Below, piece after piece: positions 35,810 to 45,157 of a DNA stretch of 64,000 nucleotides. The stretch comes from an uncultured Apibacter sp. (lineage in GTDB: Bacteria; Bacteroidota; Bacteroidia; Flavobacteriales; Weeksellaceae). Location: NCBI GenBank assembly GCA_945280365.1, contig CALYQD010000009.1:1-64000 (forward strand), read 5' to 3'. The position numbers were made by a program, and so were the translations under genes. A model generated the notes under the pieces. That model did not search any database. It was not told where the DNA came from and worked only from the letters and a program-made list of their open reading frames with translations. Each line of letters starts with the position of its first letter. Within the stretch, counting starts at the first letter, position 1.

Positions 35810-37060
35810 TTATTTCATATTCAACATGATCATTCCTAAAGGAAACTTTGGCTCAACATAAATTATTTTATCCGGCAACTGTTCATCTAAATCCAATACT
35901 CTTTGTAAATCTGAAAATGAAGGAGGATAAAATCCAAAACCTATTTTAAAACCACCGGTATCCACCATTTGTTTAATAGTATTAATTCCTTCTATAGTAT
36001 TAGTTCCTTTGATATAGGCTATTAAATTTCTATTTTCTTCGCAATCTGATAAATTAAAAATTTTATCCAAGATAAATTTATTGAATAGATATACATCTAT
36101 ATTTCCCAATCCAATGGGCATACCCCTATATTCATGTTTTATATATAAACCATAAAATTCTCCCTCAATATACATGCTTATATGATGTTTATGAGAAGGA
36201 AAATAAGGCGCATTTCCTTTTCGATTTATAGTAAAATGCTCCTCTAATCTTGTGAATAATTCATTTTTAGATATACCGTTTAATGACTTTAAGAGCCTAT
36301 TAAATTCAACAATTTTTAAATTTTGTCCGGAAACAAGTAAAGATAATATTTGATGATTCTGATCTAATAAAAAATCCTTAAACTTCCCTTTTTCTTTTAT
36401 TTTATCCGAATGTCTTATAGCTCCCTCCATTCGATAATAACCATCTGCTAAATAGAGAGAGGGTAAATTAGATACCGTATCTTTAAATTGCGCTAATTTC
36501 AATCTATTATCTATTCGCCACAACTTATGTGTAATACCTAATTCATCATCAAATTGTATAAATGGTTTACTCTTAATTTCAATATCCATTAAAATCTCTA
36601 TTTTTGAATTCGATTCATAACAAAGTAATACAGGATCAGTCTGTAAATAAGTAATATCCAAAAATTGAGTAAAATCTACAATTTTTTCTTTTTTTCCGGT
36701 CGACGAGAATTTTATTGTATGATCTTTGAAATCATCCACTGAAATTAATCCTACAATTCCTCTAAAGAACTCTCCTGTTAATTTTTTTTGTTCATAGACA
36801 TAAAATGAGGCAGGATCATGTTCAAGTAAATTTTCTTTAACATAATCCTCATACCTTTTTCTTATTTTTTTTAAACGATTTTCCAAAGGACTTTCACCTT
36901 TAAAGAACATCGGTTTAATAATATCTATATAAGATGGTGTTTTGCCTCTGAGTTTTATTCTTATTTGCTCATCTGTATATATATCAGGAGAATACATGGG
37001 AAAATCTTTCCCATCCTCCTCTTTAGGATGTATTCCTTTAAAAGGTTTAAAATTTAACAT
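35810..37060 (-). CDS. DUF1015 protein
   Basis: The 416-residue product starts FKPFKGIHP and carries the markers of DUF1015: YKSPEDF-like ENLLEHDPASFYVYEQKK, IGLISVDDFKD, LYLADGYYRMEGAIRH and a tail with ...PPSFSDLQRVLDLDEQLPDK and FPLGMIMLNM. It is cytoplasmic and belongs to the group that lies next to serine genes in many Bacteroidota. It follows serA by about 60 bases on the minus strand, which suggests a role in serine metabolism, but the biochemical function is unknown to me. Confidence 0.88.
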   Translation of the reverse strand: MLNFKPFKGIHPKEEDGKDFPMYSPDIYTDEQIRIKLRGKTPSYIDIIKPMFFKGESPLENRLKKIRKRYEDYVKENLLEHDPASFYVYEQKKLTGEFFRGIVGLISVDDFKDHTIKFSSTGKKEKIVDFTQFLDITYLQTDPVLLCYESNSKIEILMDIEIKSKPFIQFDDELGITHKLWRIDNRLKLAQFKDTVSNLPSLYLADGYYRMEGAIRHSDKIKEKGKFKDFLLDQNHQILSLLVSGQNLKIVEFNRLLKSLNGISKNELFTRLEEHFTINRKGNAPYFPSHKHHISMYIEGEFYGLYIKHEYRGMPIGLGNIDVYLFNKFILDKIFNLSDCEENRNLIAYIKGTNTIEGINTIKQMVDTGGFKIGFGFYPPSFSDLQRVLDLDEQLPDKIIYVEPKFPLGMIMLNMK

Positions 37061-37120
37061 ATAAAGATCATTTACGAATAAGTTAAAACTAATATACTAT
37101 TTTTCATAGTATATTCTATA

Positions 37121-38074
37121 CTATTTTTTTGCAATAGCAACTATTTGTTTTGCCAATTCCATTCCCACTCTTTCTTGGGCTTCTTTTGTATTACCACCAA
37201 TATGAGGTGATAAAGATAATTTAGGATTCATAAGCAATGTTATTTCCGGTTTAGGTTCTTTTTCAAAAACATCTAAGGCCGCACCAAATATTTTATCTTC
37301 ATTTAAAGCATTTAGTAAAGCCACCTCATCTATAATTCCTCCCCTTGAAGCATTTACTATTATAGCATTATTTTTCATTTTGTTTAGCTGTTCTTCTCCT
37401 ATTACATACTTATTTTGTTTAGGAATGTGAACGGATATTACATCTGAATTTTTAATAACTTGTTCCATGGGAACAGTTGAAATTTCAAAATGTACCTGTT
37501 GTCCGTCAAAAAAATCTATTGAAATTGTTCTTGTGATATCGTTTATATCAGAAACTAATACTTTCATTCCCAAACTTAATCCTATTTTTACCACTTCCAC
37601 TCCTATCCTTCCAAATCCAATTACTCCTAAAGTTTTCCCTCCAAGTTCCATGGCTCCTGAATAAGATTTTTTTAAGGCTGCAAAATTTGTGTCCCCTTCC
37701 AAAGGCATATTGCGATTGGAGTCTTGAAGATATCTGTATAAAGTAAACATATGTGCAAATACCAGTTCGGCAACTGATCTTGAAGAAGCTGCAGGAGTAT
37801 TTATAACATGTATACCTTTATCTTTAGCATATTCAACATCAATGTTATCCATCCCAACACCTCCTCTACCTATAATTTTAATAGAAGGACATTGGTCTAT
37901 CAAATCTTTTCTAACTTGTGTCGCACTTCTTACCAATAAAACATCAATATTGTTTTCATTTATAAAATTGGCTAACTGCTCTTGAGCAACTTTATGTGAT
38001 AAAACTTCATGACCTTCATTTTCTAAAAATTCTATTGCAGATATAGAAATACCATCGTTCGGTAATATTTTCAT
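37121..38074 (-). CDS. serA: D-3-phosphoglycerate dehydrogenase (short form)
   Basis: The 317-residue NAD-dependent enzyme oxidises 3-phosphoglycerate to 3-phosphohydroxypyruvate, the first step of serine synthesis. It has the nucleotide fold GKTLGVIGFGRIGVEVVKI, the catalytic Arg in NASRGGIIDE, Glu nearby, and His in SPHIGGNT. There is no C-terminal ACT domain, so it lacks the serine feedback site of long SerA forms. It follows serC by 25 bases and precedes DUF1015. Confidence 0.9.
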   Translation of the reverse strand: MKILPNDGISISAIEFLENEGHEVLSHKVAQEQLANFINENNIDVLLVRSATQVRKDLIDQCPSIKIIGRGGVGMDNIDVEYAKDKGIHVINTPAASSRSVAELVFAHMFTLYRYLQDSNRNMPLEGDTNFAALKKSYSGAMELGGKTLGVIGFGRIGVEVVKIGLSLGMKVLVSDINDITRTISIDFFDGQQVHFEISTVPMEQVIKNSDVISVHIPKQNKYVIGEEQLNKMKNNAIIVNASRGGIIDEVALLNALNEDKIFGAALDVFEKEPKPEITLLMNPKLSLSPHIGGNTKEAQERVGMELAKQIVAIAKK

Positions 38075-38099
38075 TGTATTTATTTAATTAAATTAAAAA

Positions 38100-39164
38100 T
38101 TAGGCAGTTTTTTCAAGTTCTTTCATAACATTAACTAGGGCTTGCACTCCTTCTAAAGGCATAGCATTATAAATACTTGCTCGATACCCTCCTACGGTTC
38201 TATATCCTCCTACTCCTACAATATTAGCATCCTTCCACATTTGATCAAATTTGGCTTTATATTTTTCTTCGTCATTTAAAAAGAAACAAACATTCATAAG
38301 AGATCTGTCTTCTTTTTCGCATACTCCTCTAAACAAAGGGTTTCTATCAATCTCATTATATAACAATTCTGCCTTTACCTTATTTTTTTTCTCAATTCCT
38401 TCCGTTCCTCCTTGCTTTTCTAGCCATCGTAAATTCAATAAGGTTGTATATACAGCAAATACAGGCGGAGTATTAGCCATACTTTCTTTTGCAATATGTA
38501 CTTCATAATCTAAATAAGAAGGCAAATTTCGTCCTGTTATTCCTAAATATCTTTTATCTACTACCACCATTGTTACTCCGGCCGGACCTAAATTTTTTTG
38601 TGCTCCTGCATAAGATATAGCAAATTTATTATAATCAATGGATCTACTTAAAATATCAGAGGACATATCACAAACAATAGGAACATCAGTTTCTGGAAAT
38701 GTTTTGATTTCTGTGCCATAAACGGTATTATTGGAGGTAATATGTAAATAATCAACATCAGAAGGAATCGTATAGCCTTTAGGTATATAGGTGTATTTGT
38801 CCTGTTTTGAGGAAGCTAAAACTTCTATCTTTCCGATTTTTTCAGCTTCTTTAATAGCTACAGAGGCAAAATTTCCGCTGTCTATATAAGCAGCTTTTGA
38901 TTTAAGAAGATTATATGGAATCATAGTGAATTGTAAGCTAGCACCACCTTGTAAATACAATACTTCATGATGATCGTCTAACTTCATTAATTTCTTTGCT
39001 AAACTTCTAGCTTCATCCATTATAGCAATAAAATCTTTACTTCTGTGTGATATTTCAATTAAAGAGGTCCCATTATTATTAAAATCCAACACTGCCTGTG
39101 CGGCTTGTTGAATTACTTCTTCCGGTAATGTAGAAGGTCCTGCACTAAAGTTATATTTTTTCAT
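38100..39164 (-). CDS. serC: Phosphoserine aminotransferase
   Basis: SerC (354 residues) uses pyridoxal phosphate to convert phosphohydroxypyruvate and glutamate into phosphoserine. The start NFSAGPSTLPEEVIQQA is the family signature; the PLP lysine is in ISYAGAQKNLGPAG. Other blocks are SHRSKDFIAIMDEA and the arginine loop GVGGYRTVGGYRASIYNA. It starts the serC-serA-DUF1015 unit. The ferredoxin gene lies 60 bases upstream on the same strand. Confidence 0.97.
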   Translation of the reverse strand: MKKYNFSAGPSTLPEEVIQQAAQAVLDFNNNGTSLIEISHRSKDFIAIMDEARSLAKKLMKLDDHHEVLYLQGGASLQFTMIPYNLLKSKAAYIDSGNFASVAIKEAEKIGKIEVLASSKQDKYTYIPKGYTIPSDVDYLHITSNNTVYGTEIKTFPETDVPIVCDMSSDILSRSIDYNKFAISYAGAQKNLGPAGVTMVVVDKRYLGITGRNLPSYLDYEVHIAKESMANTPPVFAVYTTLLNLRWLEKQGGTEGIEKKNKVKAELLYNEIDRNPLFRGVCEKEDRSLMNVCFFLNDEEKYKAKFDQMWKDANIVGVGGYRTVGGYRASIYNAMPLEGVQALVNVMKELEKTA

Positions 39165-39224
39165 TAATTAATAAATATAATGTTTTTATCTTGTTTGGAA
39201 ATAAAGTAAACACGTTTATTATTC

Positions 39225-39575
39225 TCAAGAAGGATGTAAAAAATCCTTCTTAGCGATCAATTCTTCATCAGTTTCCACATGAGCATCATCAGGAACACAA
39301 CAATCCACCGGACATACGGCTGCACATTGCGGTTCTTCGTGAAAACCTTTACATTCCGTACATTTATCCGCAACTATATAGTAAATATCATCAGATATGG
39401 GTTTTTGTGGAGTATCCGCATCAATAGAAAGACCGCTCTTAGTTACAACCATTCCTGTTAACCCAGTACCTTCTGACAATTTCCAATCCACTGCTCCTTC
39501 ATATATTGCATTATTGGGACATTCAGGCTCACACGCTCCACAATTTATACATTCATCCGTAATTTTTATAGCCAT
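39225..39575 (-). CDS. 2[4Fe-4S] ferredoxin
   Basis: The 116-residue electron carrier has cluster I ligands in CINCGACEPECP and cluster II ligands in CTECKGFHEEPQCAAVCP. The second motif has eight residues between CxxC and CxxxC, the mark of Allochromatium-type ferredoxins. It begins MAIKITDECI. An acidic tail follows. It is divergent from the acyl-CoA reductase gene with overlapping promoters. Confidence 0.92.
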   Translation of the reverse strand: MAIKITDECINCGACEPECPNNAIYEGAVDWKLSEGTGLTGMVVTKSGLSIDADTPQKPISDDIYYIVADKCTECKGFHEEPQCAAVCPVDCCVPDDAHVETDEELIAKKDFLHPS

Positions 39576-39590
39576 TACTTAAAATTAATT

Positions 39591-39608
39591 TACTTTTGTG
39601 CAAAATTA
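39591..39608. promoter_or_regulatory. Overlapping divergent -7 elements
   Basis: TACTTTTG (plus, 39591-39598) and TAATTTTG (minus, 39608-39601) match the Bacteroidota -7 consensus TAnnTTTG. They face each other with two bases between, so transcripts for acyl-CoA reductase and ferredoxin would start inside each other's promoter. No good TTG -33 element was found for either. Confidence 0.5.
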
Positions 39609-39639
39609 TACAATTTTTTTTATATATATCATAAGTAAA

Positions 39640-40674
39640 ATGAGTTTAGAACAAAGAATAAAGTCGCTGAATGCCGTTAGAAATATTTTAGATCAATTTG
39701 TTAATAAGAATGAGGTTGATACGCATAATTATTCCAAATTTAAAAAGATTATTTCGCTTGCTGAAACTAAAAATTCATGGTTTACTGAAGATAGCATATT
39801 TTCAGTTTTAAAGTATTGGAATAATGTTTTATCTGAAGATACGGTCACTAAGTGGTTAGCTAACTACACGATTGATTCTACCGAGAAAAAAAATGTTGGA
39901 TTGGTATTGGCGGGAAACATACCTATGGTTGGATTTCATGATTGTCTGAGTACTCTCCTGACAGGGAATCGGGCTGTAATAAAATTATCTTCCAAAGACT
40001 CTATTCTCATTCCATTTTTTTTAAATTTATGGAAAAAGTTTTATAATGAGCTTGATTTTGAATTTGTAGAAACACTCTCTAATTGTGATGCAGTTATAAC
40101 TACCGGTAGTACAAATACTGCCAGATATTTTGAGTATTATTTTAAAAACATTCCGCATATAATCAGAAAAAATAGAACTTCCATAGCTGTACTAACGGGT
40201 AAAGAAACTGAAGAACAATTATATGGACTTGCTAATGATGTATTCTCATATTTCGGATTAGGTTGTAGAAGTGTAACTCAAATATTTATTCCGAAAGATT
40301 ACGATTTAAATTTACTTTTTAATATTTTTATTTCTTTTAAGAATGTTATTAATCATACTAAATATGCAAATAATTATGATTATAACAAAGCTATATATTT
40401 GATGAATCAAGAAAAATTTTGGGATAATAATTTTATTATACTTAAAGAATCTCAAAATTTATTTAGTCCTATCGGTACATTATATTTTAGCACCTATTCC
40501 GATAAAACCGAGATAGAAAATTTTATCTCTAAAAATACTGAAAATATACAATGTGTGGTATGTGCTCAACCGTTGGATATTTATAAAACTATAGCTCCCG
40601 GCCAGGCACAAAATCCTAAAATTTATGATTATGCCGATGGGATTGATACCATAGAGTTTCTCACTCATTTATAA
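39640..40674 (+). CDS. Acyl-CoA reductase (LuxC-like)
   Basis: The 344-residue product starts at MSLEQRIKSL (39640); an upstream frame of 14 residues overlaps the promoter and is rejected. It resembles the flavobacterial LuxC-like family: VLAGNIPMVGFHDCLSTLLTG (nucleotide binding), TTGSTNTARYFEYYF, NRTSIAVLTG, and the catalytic cysteine in FGLGCRSVTQIF. It reduces acyl-CoA or acyl-ACP to aldehyde using NADPH. It faces the ferredoxin gene and is followed by dapA, which has its own leader region. Confidence 0.9.
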   Translation: MSLEQRIKSLNAVRNILDQFVNKNEVDTHNYSKFKKIISLAETKNSWFTEDSIFSVLKYWNNVLSEDTVTKWLANYTIDSTEKKNVGLVLAGNIPMVGFHDCLSTLLTGNRAVIKLSSKDSILIPFFLNLWKKFYNELDFEFVETLSNCDAVITTGSTNTARYFEYYFKNIPHIIRKNRTSIAVLTGKETEEQLYGLANDVFSYFGLGCRSVTQIFIPKDYDLNLLFNIFISFKNVINHTKYANNYDYNKAIYLMNQEKFWDNNFIILKESQNLFSPIGTLYFSTYSDKTEIENFISKNTENIQCVVCAQPLDIYKTIAPGQAQNPKIYDYADGIDTIEFLTHL

Positions 40675-40747
40675 TTAACTTAAATAATAAGAAATTAAAA
40701 AAAGGATCGAATATTCATTTTTTTAGATAATTAAATAATTAATAGTA

Positions 40748-40769
40748 TTTTTACTTTTTATAGTAAAAA
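40748..40769. promoter_or_regulatory. Hairpin in the dapA leader
   Basis: TTTTTACT pairs with AGTAAAAA around TTTTAT, 18 bases before the dapA start. A second, exclusive pairing is CTTTTTA with TAAAAAG (40754-40770). It could be a weak attenuator or a terminator of the gene before, since T-rich tracts are scarce on the plus strand after it. Confidence 0.3.
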
Positions 40770-40787
40770 GACAAAATTGTTACTCAT

Positions 40788-41675
40788 ATGAAATCATTAC
40801 AAGGATTAGGTGTAGCTTTAATAACACCCTTTTGCAAGGATGGAACGATTGATTTCCCATCGTTAGAAAAATTAGTAAATTATAATATTGAAGGCGGAAC
40901 TGACTACTTAGTTATTTTAGGCACAACTGCTGAAAATGCTACCTTAAATTCAGAAGAAAAAAAACAGGTAATTGATTGTATCCTAAAGAGTAACAACAAG
41001 CGATTACCTTTAGTTTTAGGCATTGGTGGAAATAATACAGCTGATATTGTACATCAGTTACAAACTACAAACCTTGAAGATTTTTCCGCAATCTTATCCG
41101 TATCGCCATACTATAATAAACCTTCTCAAGAAGGAATATATCAACATTATAAAAAAATTGCTGAAAATAGCGATAAGCCTATAATTATATATAATGTGCC
41201 CGGAAGAACAGGTTCAAATATTGAAGCTGCGACAACATTAAGATTGTCAAATGATTGTAAAAACATCATCGGGATCAAAGAAGCAAGTCCAAATTTTTTA
41301 CAATCAACTAATATTATAAAAGATAAACCTTCTGAATTTAGGGTCATATCAGGAGACGATGAATTGGCTTTGCCTATAGTATTAGCCGGGGGATACGGAG
41401 TTATATCGGTTTTGGGCCAAGCTCTTCCTCATGAAGTTTCTCAGATGATTAAATTAGGATTAGATAAAAAAGTAGAAGAAGCCTATACAATTCATTATAA
41501 GCTAAAAACTCTTTTTGAATTAATATTTGCAGAAGGAAATCCTTCCGGTATTAAAGCTTTATTATCCGTAAAAGGTATTTGTAAACCTTATACTCGTTTA
41601 CCTTTAACACCTGCCTCTACAAATCTTATTAGTAAAATTGAAAAAGAGCTAGAAACTCTAAGCATAGTTGTTTAA
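40788..41675 (+). CDS. dapA: 4-hydroxy-tetrahydrodipicolinate synthase
   Basis: DapA (295 residues) condenses pyruvate and aspartate-semialdehyde, the first committed step to lysine and meso-diaminopimelate. The Schiff-base lysine is Lys164 (IIGIKEASPN), the catalytic tyrosine Tyr135 (IYNVPGRTG) and the substrate loop GTTAENATL. It is a TIM-barrel enzyme of normal length. Diaminopimelate also feeds the mpl ligase in this window. Confidence 0.98.
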   Translation: MKSLQGLGVALITPFCKDGTIDFPSLEKLVNYNIEGGTDYLVILGTTAENATLNSEEKKQVIDCILKSNNKRLPLVLGIGGNNTADIVHQLQTTNLEDFSAILSVSPYYNKPSQEGIYQHYKKIAENSDKPIIIYNVPGRTGSNIEAATTLRLSNDCKNIIGIKEASPNFLQSTNIIKDKPSEFRVISGDDELALPIVLAGGYGVISVLGQALPHEVSQMIKLGLDKKVEEAYTIHYKLKTLFELIFAEGNPSGIKALLSVKGICKPYTRLPLTPASTNLISKIEKELETLSIVV

Positions 41676-41756
41676 GTTTTTACTATTTAGTAATATATCT
41701 ACTAATTTTATTAATAAATTATCTATAAATATCTTTATATCAATTAAAGTTATTTA

Positions 41757-41788
41757 TTTGTTTAAAATTATAAAAAAATGTAATTTTG
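41757..41788 (+). promoter_or_regulatory. Promoter of the bamD operon
   Basis: TTTG (41757-41760) and TAATTTTG (41781-41788) are separated by 20 bases and match the Bacteroidota -33/-7 promoter. The bamD start lies at 41796, which gives a very short leader of a few bases. Confidence 0.65.
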
Positions 41789-41795
41789 TAATTAG

Positions 41796-42674
41796 ATGAA
41801 AAAAATACTTCTATTAGGTTTATCATTTCTCCTTTTTATTAGTTGTGAGAGAAGATTAAATCAAGCTTTAAAAAGTACTGATAAAGATTTGATATTAAAG
41901 GTTGCTGAAGAATATGAACAACGAAAGAAATATAGTCAAGCCATCAGTTTATATGAATATGCAACTAAATTCGTTGTAGGAACCGATGAAGCACCGGAAG
42001 TTTCTTATAGGACTGCATACCTCAATTATTTAGATAAAAACTATAGGCTAGCAGCGCATCAGTTTAAAAATTTTGTAATGTCGTATCCGAAAGACTCAAG
42101 AGCCGATGAATCGGCATATATGGTAGCTTATTGTTACTATGTCGATTCGCCTGATTATAATCTTGATCAAACAAATACACGAGATGCATTAAAGGAATTG
42201 CAGTTATATATTGACACTTACCCTAATTCGGGAAAAATTCCTGAATGTAACCGAATGATAGATGACTTGACTAGAAAGCTGGAAAAGAAAGCTTTTGAAA
42301 ATGCTAAAACCCTTTATAAAGTTACGGAATATAAAGCAGCTATCATATCTTTTGATAATGTTTTGAGCGATTTTCCAGATACAAAATTGCGCGAAGATAT
42401 TTTAATTTATTCACTTCGTGCCAAAACAGAACTTGCCGTTAATTCTATACATAAATTACAAAATGAACGAATTAATGATGCGGTTAATTCATACAATAAA
42501 TTCTGCAATCTATTTCCAAACTCAACCTATTTAGATGAAGCAAAACGTTTAAATTCTAGATTGGAAAATGCCAAGATTACGTATCAAATTAAAGAAAAAA
42601 ACATCAATGAAGCCAAAGAGCAATCTGAAGATAAATTAAAATCCGCAGAAAAAGAAAGAAATAAAATAAGTTAA
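41796..42674 (+). CDS. bamD: Outer membrane assembly lipoprotein BamD
   Basis: The 292-residue product has a lipoprotein signal (MKKILLLGLSFLLFISC, Cys17) and TPR-like helices: KYSQAISLYEYATKFV, NYRLAAHQFKNFVMSYPKD, ADESAYMVAYCYY. These match BamD, the essential partner of BamA in inserting barrel proteins into the outer membrane. The C-terminal region is a long charged coil (KEKNINEAKEQSEDKLKSAE). It is the first gene of a five-gene plus-strand operon. Confidence 0.93.
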   Translation: MKKILLLGLSFLLFISCERRLNQALKSTDKDLILKVAEEYEQRKKYSQAISLYEYATKFVVGTDEAPEVSYRTAYLNYLDKNYRLAAHQFKNFVMSYPKDSRADESAYMVAYCYYVDSPDYNLDQTNTRDALKELQLYIDTYPNSGKIPECNRMIDDLTRKLEKKAFENAKTLYKVTEYKAAIISFDNVLSDFPDTKLREDILIYSLRAKTELAVNSIHKLQNERINDAVNSYNKFCNLFPNSTYLDEAKRLNSRLENAKITYQIKEKNINEAKEQSEDKLKSAEKERNKIS

Positions 42675-42698
42675 CTAAAATTATACACCAATCAAAAT

Positions 42699-43019
42699 AT
42701 GAATTTAAAAGAATTAAATGCGCCAAACACAACAATTACTTTCAATAGACAACAAATTGAGAGTAAAGTAGGTAACATTTATGAAGCTATAGTAATAATA
42801 GGTAAAAGAGCTGAACAGATTAATACTATTATTAAAAATGATTTGAACCAAAAATTGGATGAATTTGCTTCAAATAGCGATTCTCTTGATGAAATATTTG
42901 AAAATAGAGAACAAATTGAAGTTTCTAAATACTATGAAAGATTGCCTAAACCAACATTAATTGCCATACAAGAATGGTTAGATAACGAAGTTTATTTTAG
43001 AAAAACAGACGCTCAGTAA
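42699..43019 (+). CDS. rpoZ: RNA polymerase omega subunit (Bacteroidota type)
   Basis: The 106-residue product matches the omega family: ITFNRQQIESKVGNIYEAIVIIGKRAEQIN. It supports assembly of the polymerase beta' subunit. The form is longer than E. coli omega in its C-terminal half (EFASNSDSLDEIFENREQIEVSKYYE). It lies 24 bases after bamD and 10 bases before coaBC. Confidence 0.93.
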   Translation: MNLKELNAPNTTITFNRQQIESKVGNIYEAIVIIGKRAEQINTIIKNDLNQKLDEFASNSDSLDEIFENREQIEVSKYYERLPKPTLIAIQEWLDNEVYFRKTDAQ

Positions 43020-43029
43020 CCATTTTACC

Positions 43030-44238
43030 ATGTCGGTTTTAGAAGGGAAAAAGATAGTATTAATAGTAACGGGTGGAATTGCTGCCTATAAAACCGCTTC
43101 CCTTATAAGACTTTTGATCAAACGGGGATGTAAGGTACAGGTTATTATGACACCGGAGGCAATTAATTTTATAACGCCTCTAACCTTATCTACCCTGTCA
43201 AATAATCCTGTATATACACAATTTTTTGATGGAAAAACGGGAGAATGGACTAGCCATGTAGATTTAGCTTTACAAGCAGATTATATTGTGGTAGCCCCTG
43301 CTACTTCCAATACGCTGTCTAAAATGGCCAGTGCAGAAGCTGATAATTTAGCTTTAGCAACGTACTTATCTGCTAAAAATATTGTTTTCTTTGCTCCTGC
43401 TATGGATTTGGATATGTACAAAAATCCTTATAATAAAGAAAACATAGAAAAGCTTATTCAAAAAGGAGATATATGTATACCTCCTAATAAAGGGGAACTT
43501 GCCAGTGGTTTAGAGGGAGAAGGCCGAATGGCCGAGCCTGAGGAAATTGTAAATTTTATTGAAAATTTCATACGAAAAGAGTTACTTTTTTATAAAAAGA
43601 AAATTTTAATTACTGCCGGTCCTACTTATGAACCTATTGATCCGGTTCGATTCATAGGAAATCATTCTTCCGGAAAAATGGGTTTTGAAATAGCCAAAGT
43701 TGCAGAAAAATTAGGTGCTGAAGTTACCTTAATATCTGGTCCTTGTAATCAAAAGCTATCTAATTATTCTTCCATACTAAGAATTGATGTTATATCGTCT
43801 GAAGAAATGTATAAGGCTGTGGATGCCCATTATCAATGGGCTGATATTGTTATTATGGCTGCAGCGGTAGCTGATTATAGACCTAAGACAGTTTCTAAAA
43901 TTAAAATAAAAAAAGAGGAAGATTCTTTTTCTTTGCCGTTAATTAAAAATAAAGACATACTTTTACACTTAGGTAATACTAAAGATAATCAGTTTTTAGT
44001 TGGATTTGCCTTAGAGACTAATGATGAAGAAAATAATGCTCTTAAAAAATTACAAAAAAAGAATTTAGATATGATCGTTTTAAATTCTTTGCGAGATGAT
44101 GGCGCTGGATTTTCTTACGATACAAATAAAATAACTATTTTAGATAAGCAGGGAAATATTGAGTATTTTGATCTTCAGACTAAAGAAAAAGTCGCTGTGA
44201 ATATATTAAATTCTATTCATGTAAGAATAAAAACCTGA
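43030..44238 (+). CDS. coaBC: CoaBC, phosphopantothenate-cysteine ligase / decarboxylase
   Basis: The 402-residue bifunctional enzyme makes 4'-phosphopantetheine in two steps. The N-terminal CoaC (1-190) is an FMN flavoprotein: LIVTGGIAAYKTASLIR and the active-site PAMDLDMYKNP. The C-terminal CoaB (190-400) has ITAGPTYEPIDPVRFIGNHS and AAAVADYRPK. Essential for coenzyme A synthesis. It overlaps in operon with rpoZ and the PorD-like gene, with 3-10 bases between. Confidence 0.97.
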   Translation: MSVLEGKKIVLIVTGGIAAYKTASLIRLLIKRGCKVQVIMTPEAINFITPLTLSTLSNNPVYTQFFDGKTGEWTSHVDLALQADYIVVAPATSNTLSKMASAEADNLALATYLSAKNIVFFAPAMDLDMYKNPYNKENIEKLIQKGDICIPPNKGELASGLEGEGRMAEPEEIVNFIENFIRKELLFYKKKILITAGPTYEPIDPVRFIGNHSSGKMGFEIAKVAEKLGAEVTLISGPCNQKLSNYSSILRIDVISSEEMYKAVDAHYQWADIVIMAAAVADYRPKTVSKIKIKKEEDSFSLPLIKNKDILLHLGNTKDNQFLVGFALETNDEENNALKKLQKKNLDMIVLNSLRDDGAGFSYDTNKITILDKQGNIEYFDLQTKEKVAVNILNSIHVRIKT

Positions 44239-44241
44239 TTT

Positions 44242-45150
44242 ATGAAACATATACCATTAATTTTTCTGTTATTGATTATACCCATAGTGGTTACTTGTCA
44301 ACAATTATCGGCTGAGGTAAAAATTGATTATAGCAAAGTTCAAGGATCAAATAATCAAGTATTTAATACCTTAAAAAAGGATTTAAAAGATTTTATCAGT
44401 AATACGGATTGGATACCTGGAAATAAGTTATCAATGCAAGAGCGTATCAAATGCTCTTTCGGGATTATTATTGAAGAAAGAATTGCTACGGATAAATTTA
44501 AAGCAACTTTATTAGTTCAATCCAGTAGACCTGTATATAACTCAAGTTATACGACACCGGTATTAAATTATCAAGACACCAATTTTACATTTAATTATAT
44601 CGAATCTGAAAATCTTGTATTTAATGAAACTCGTTTTAGCGGCAAAAATTTAACTGATGTCCTTGCGTTTTATATCTATATGATTTTAGGATATGATGCT
44701 GATACTTTTTCGTTAAATGGAGGAACCGATTATTTTACCAAAGCTCAAAAAATTTCTGATAATTCCATAAATCAAGGATATAACGGTTGGAACACTTTTG
44801 ATGGGCCGAGAACCCGAGGTTCTCTTATTGCTGATATTATAAATGATAAGTCCAATACCTTAAGAAATATTTCGTATAATTATCATCGTAATGGATTGGA
44901 TATGATGTCTTCTAATGAATTACAAGCTAAAACAAATATCGCTATCAATTTAATGAAGTTGAATGAATATTCTTCCAATTATCAATTTTATCCATTGGAT
45001 CTTTTTTTAACAGCAAAACGAGAAGAAATAGTAAATATTTTTTCAGGTGGTACCTCTGTTACAACCCTTAATATTTCTGATTTAAAAACTTTATTACAAA
45101 AAATTAATCCAATCAATAGTAACGATTATTGGAATAAAATTAAAAATTAA
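44242..45150 (+). CDS. porD: DUF4835 / PorD-family type IX secretion protein
   Basis: The 302-residue product begins with a signal (MKHIPLIFLLLIIPIVVTCQQL) and matches DUF4835: LSAEVKIDYSKVQGSN, FKTLKKDLKDFISN-like core, FGIIIEERIATDKFKATLLVQ and SLIADIINDK. I recall this family being renamed PorD, associated with the type IX secretion translocon. It lies in the conserved coaBC-DUF4835-recN order. With porX it points to a functioning type IX system. Confidence 0.85.
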   Translation: MKHIPLIFLLLIIPIVVTCQQLSAEVKIDYSKVQGSNNQVFNTLKKDLKDFISNTDWIPGNKLSMQERIKCSFGIIIEERIATDKFKATLLVQSSRPVYNSSYTTPVLNYQDTNFTFNYIESENLVFNETRFSGKNLTDVLAFYIYMILGYDADTFSLNGGTDYFTKAQKISDNSINQGYNGWNTFDGPRTRGSLIADIINDKSNTLRNISYNYHRNGLDMMSSNELQAKTNIAINLMKLNEYSSNYQFYPLDLFLTAKREEIVNIFSGGTSVTTLNISDLKTLLQKINPINSNDYWNKIKN

Positions 45151-45157
45151 AAAACTT

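Noticed and set aside
39598..39639. Longer acyl-CoA reductase start
   Set aside because: The extra 14 residues begin inside the -7 element and lack family conservation.
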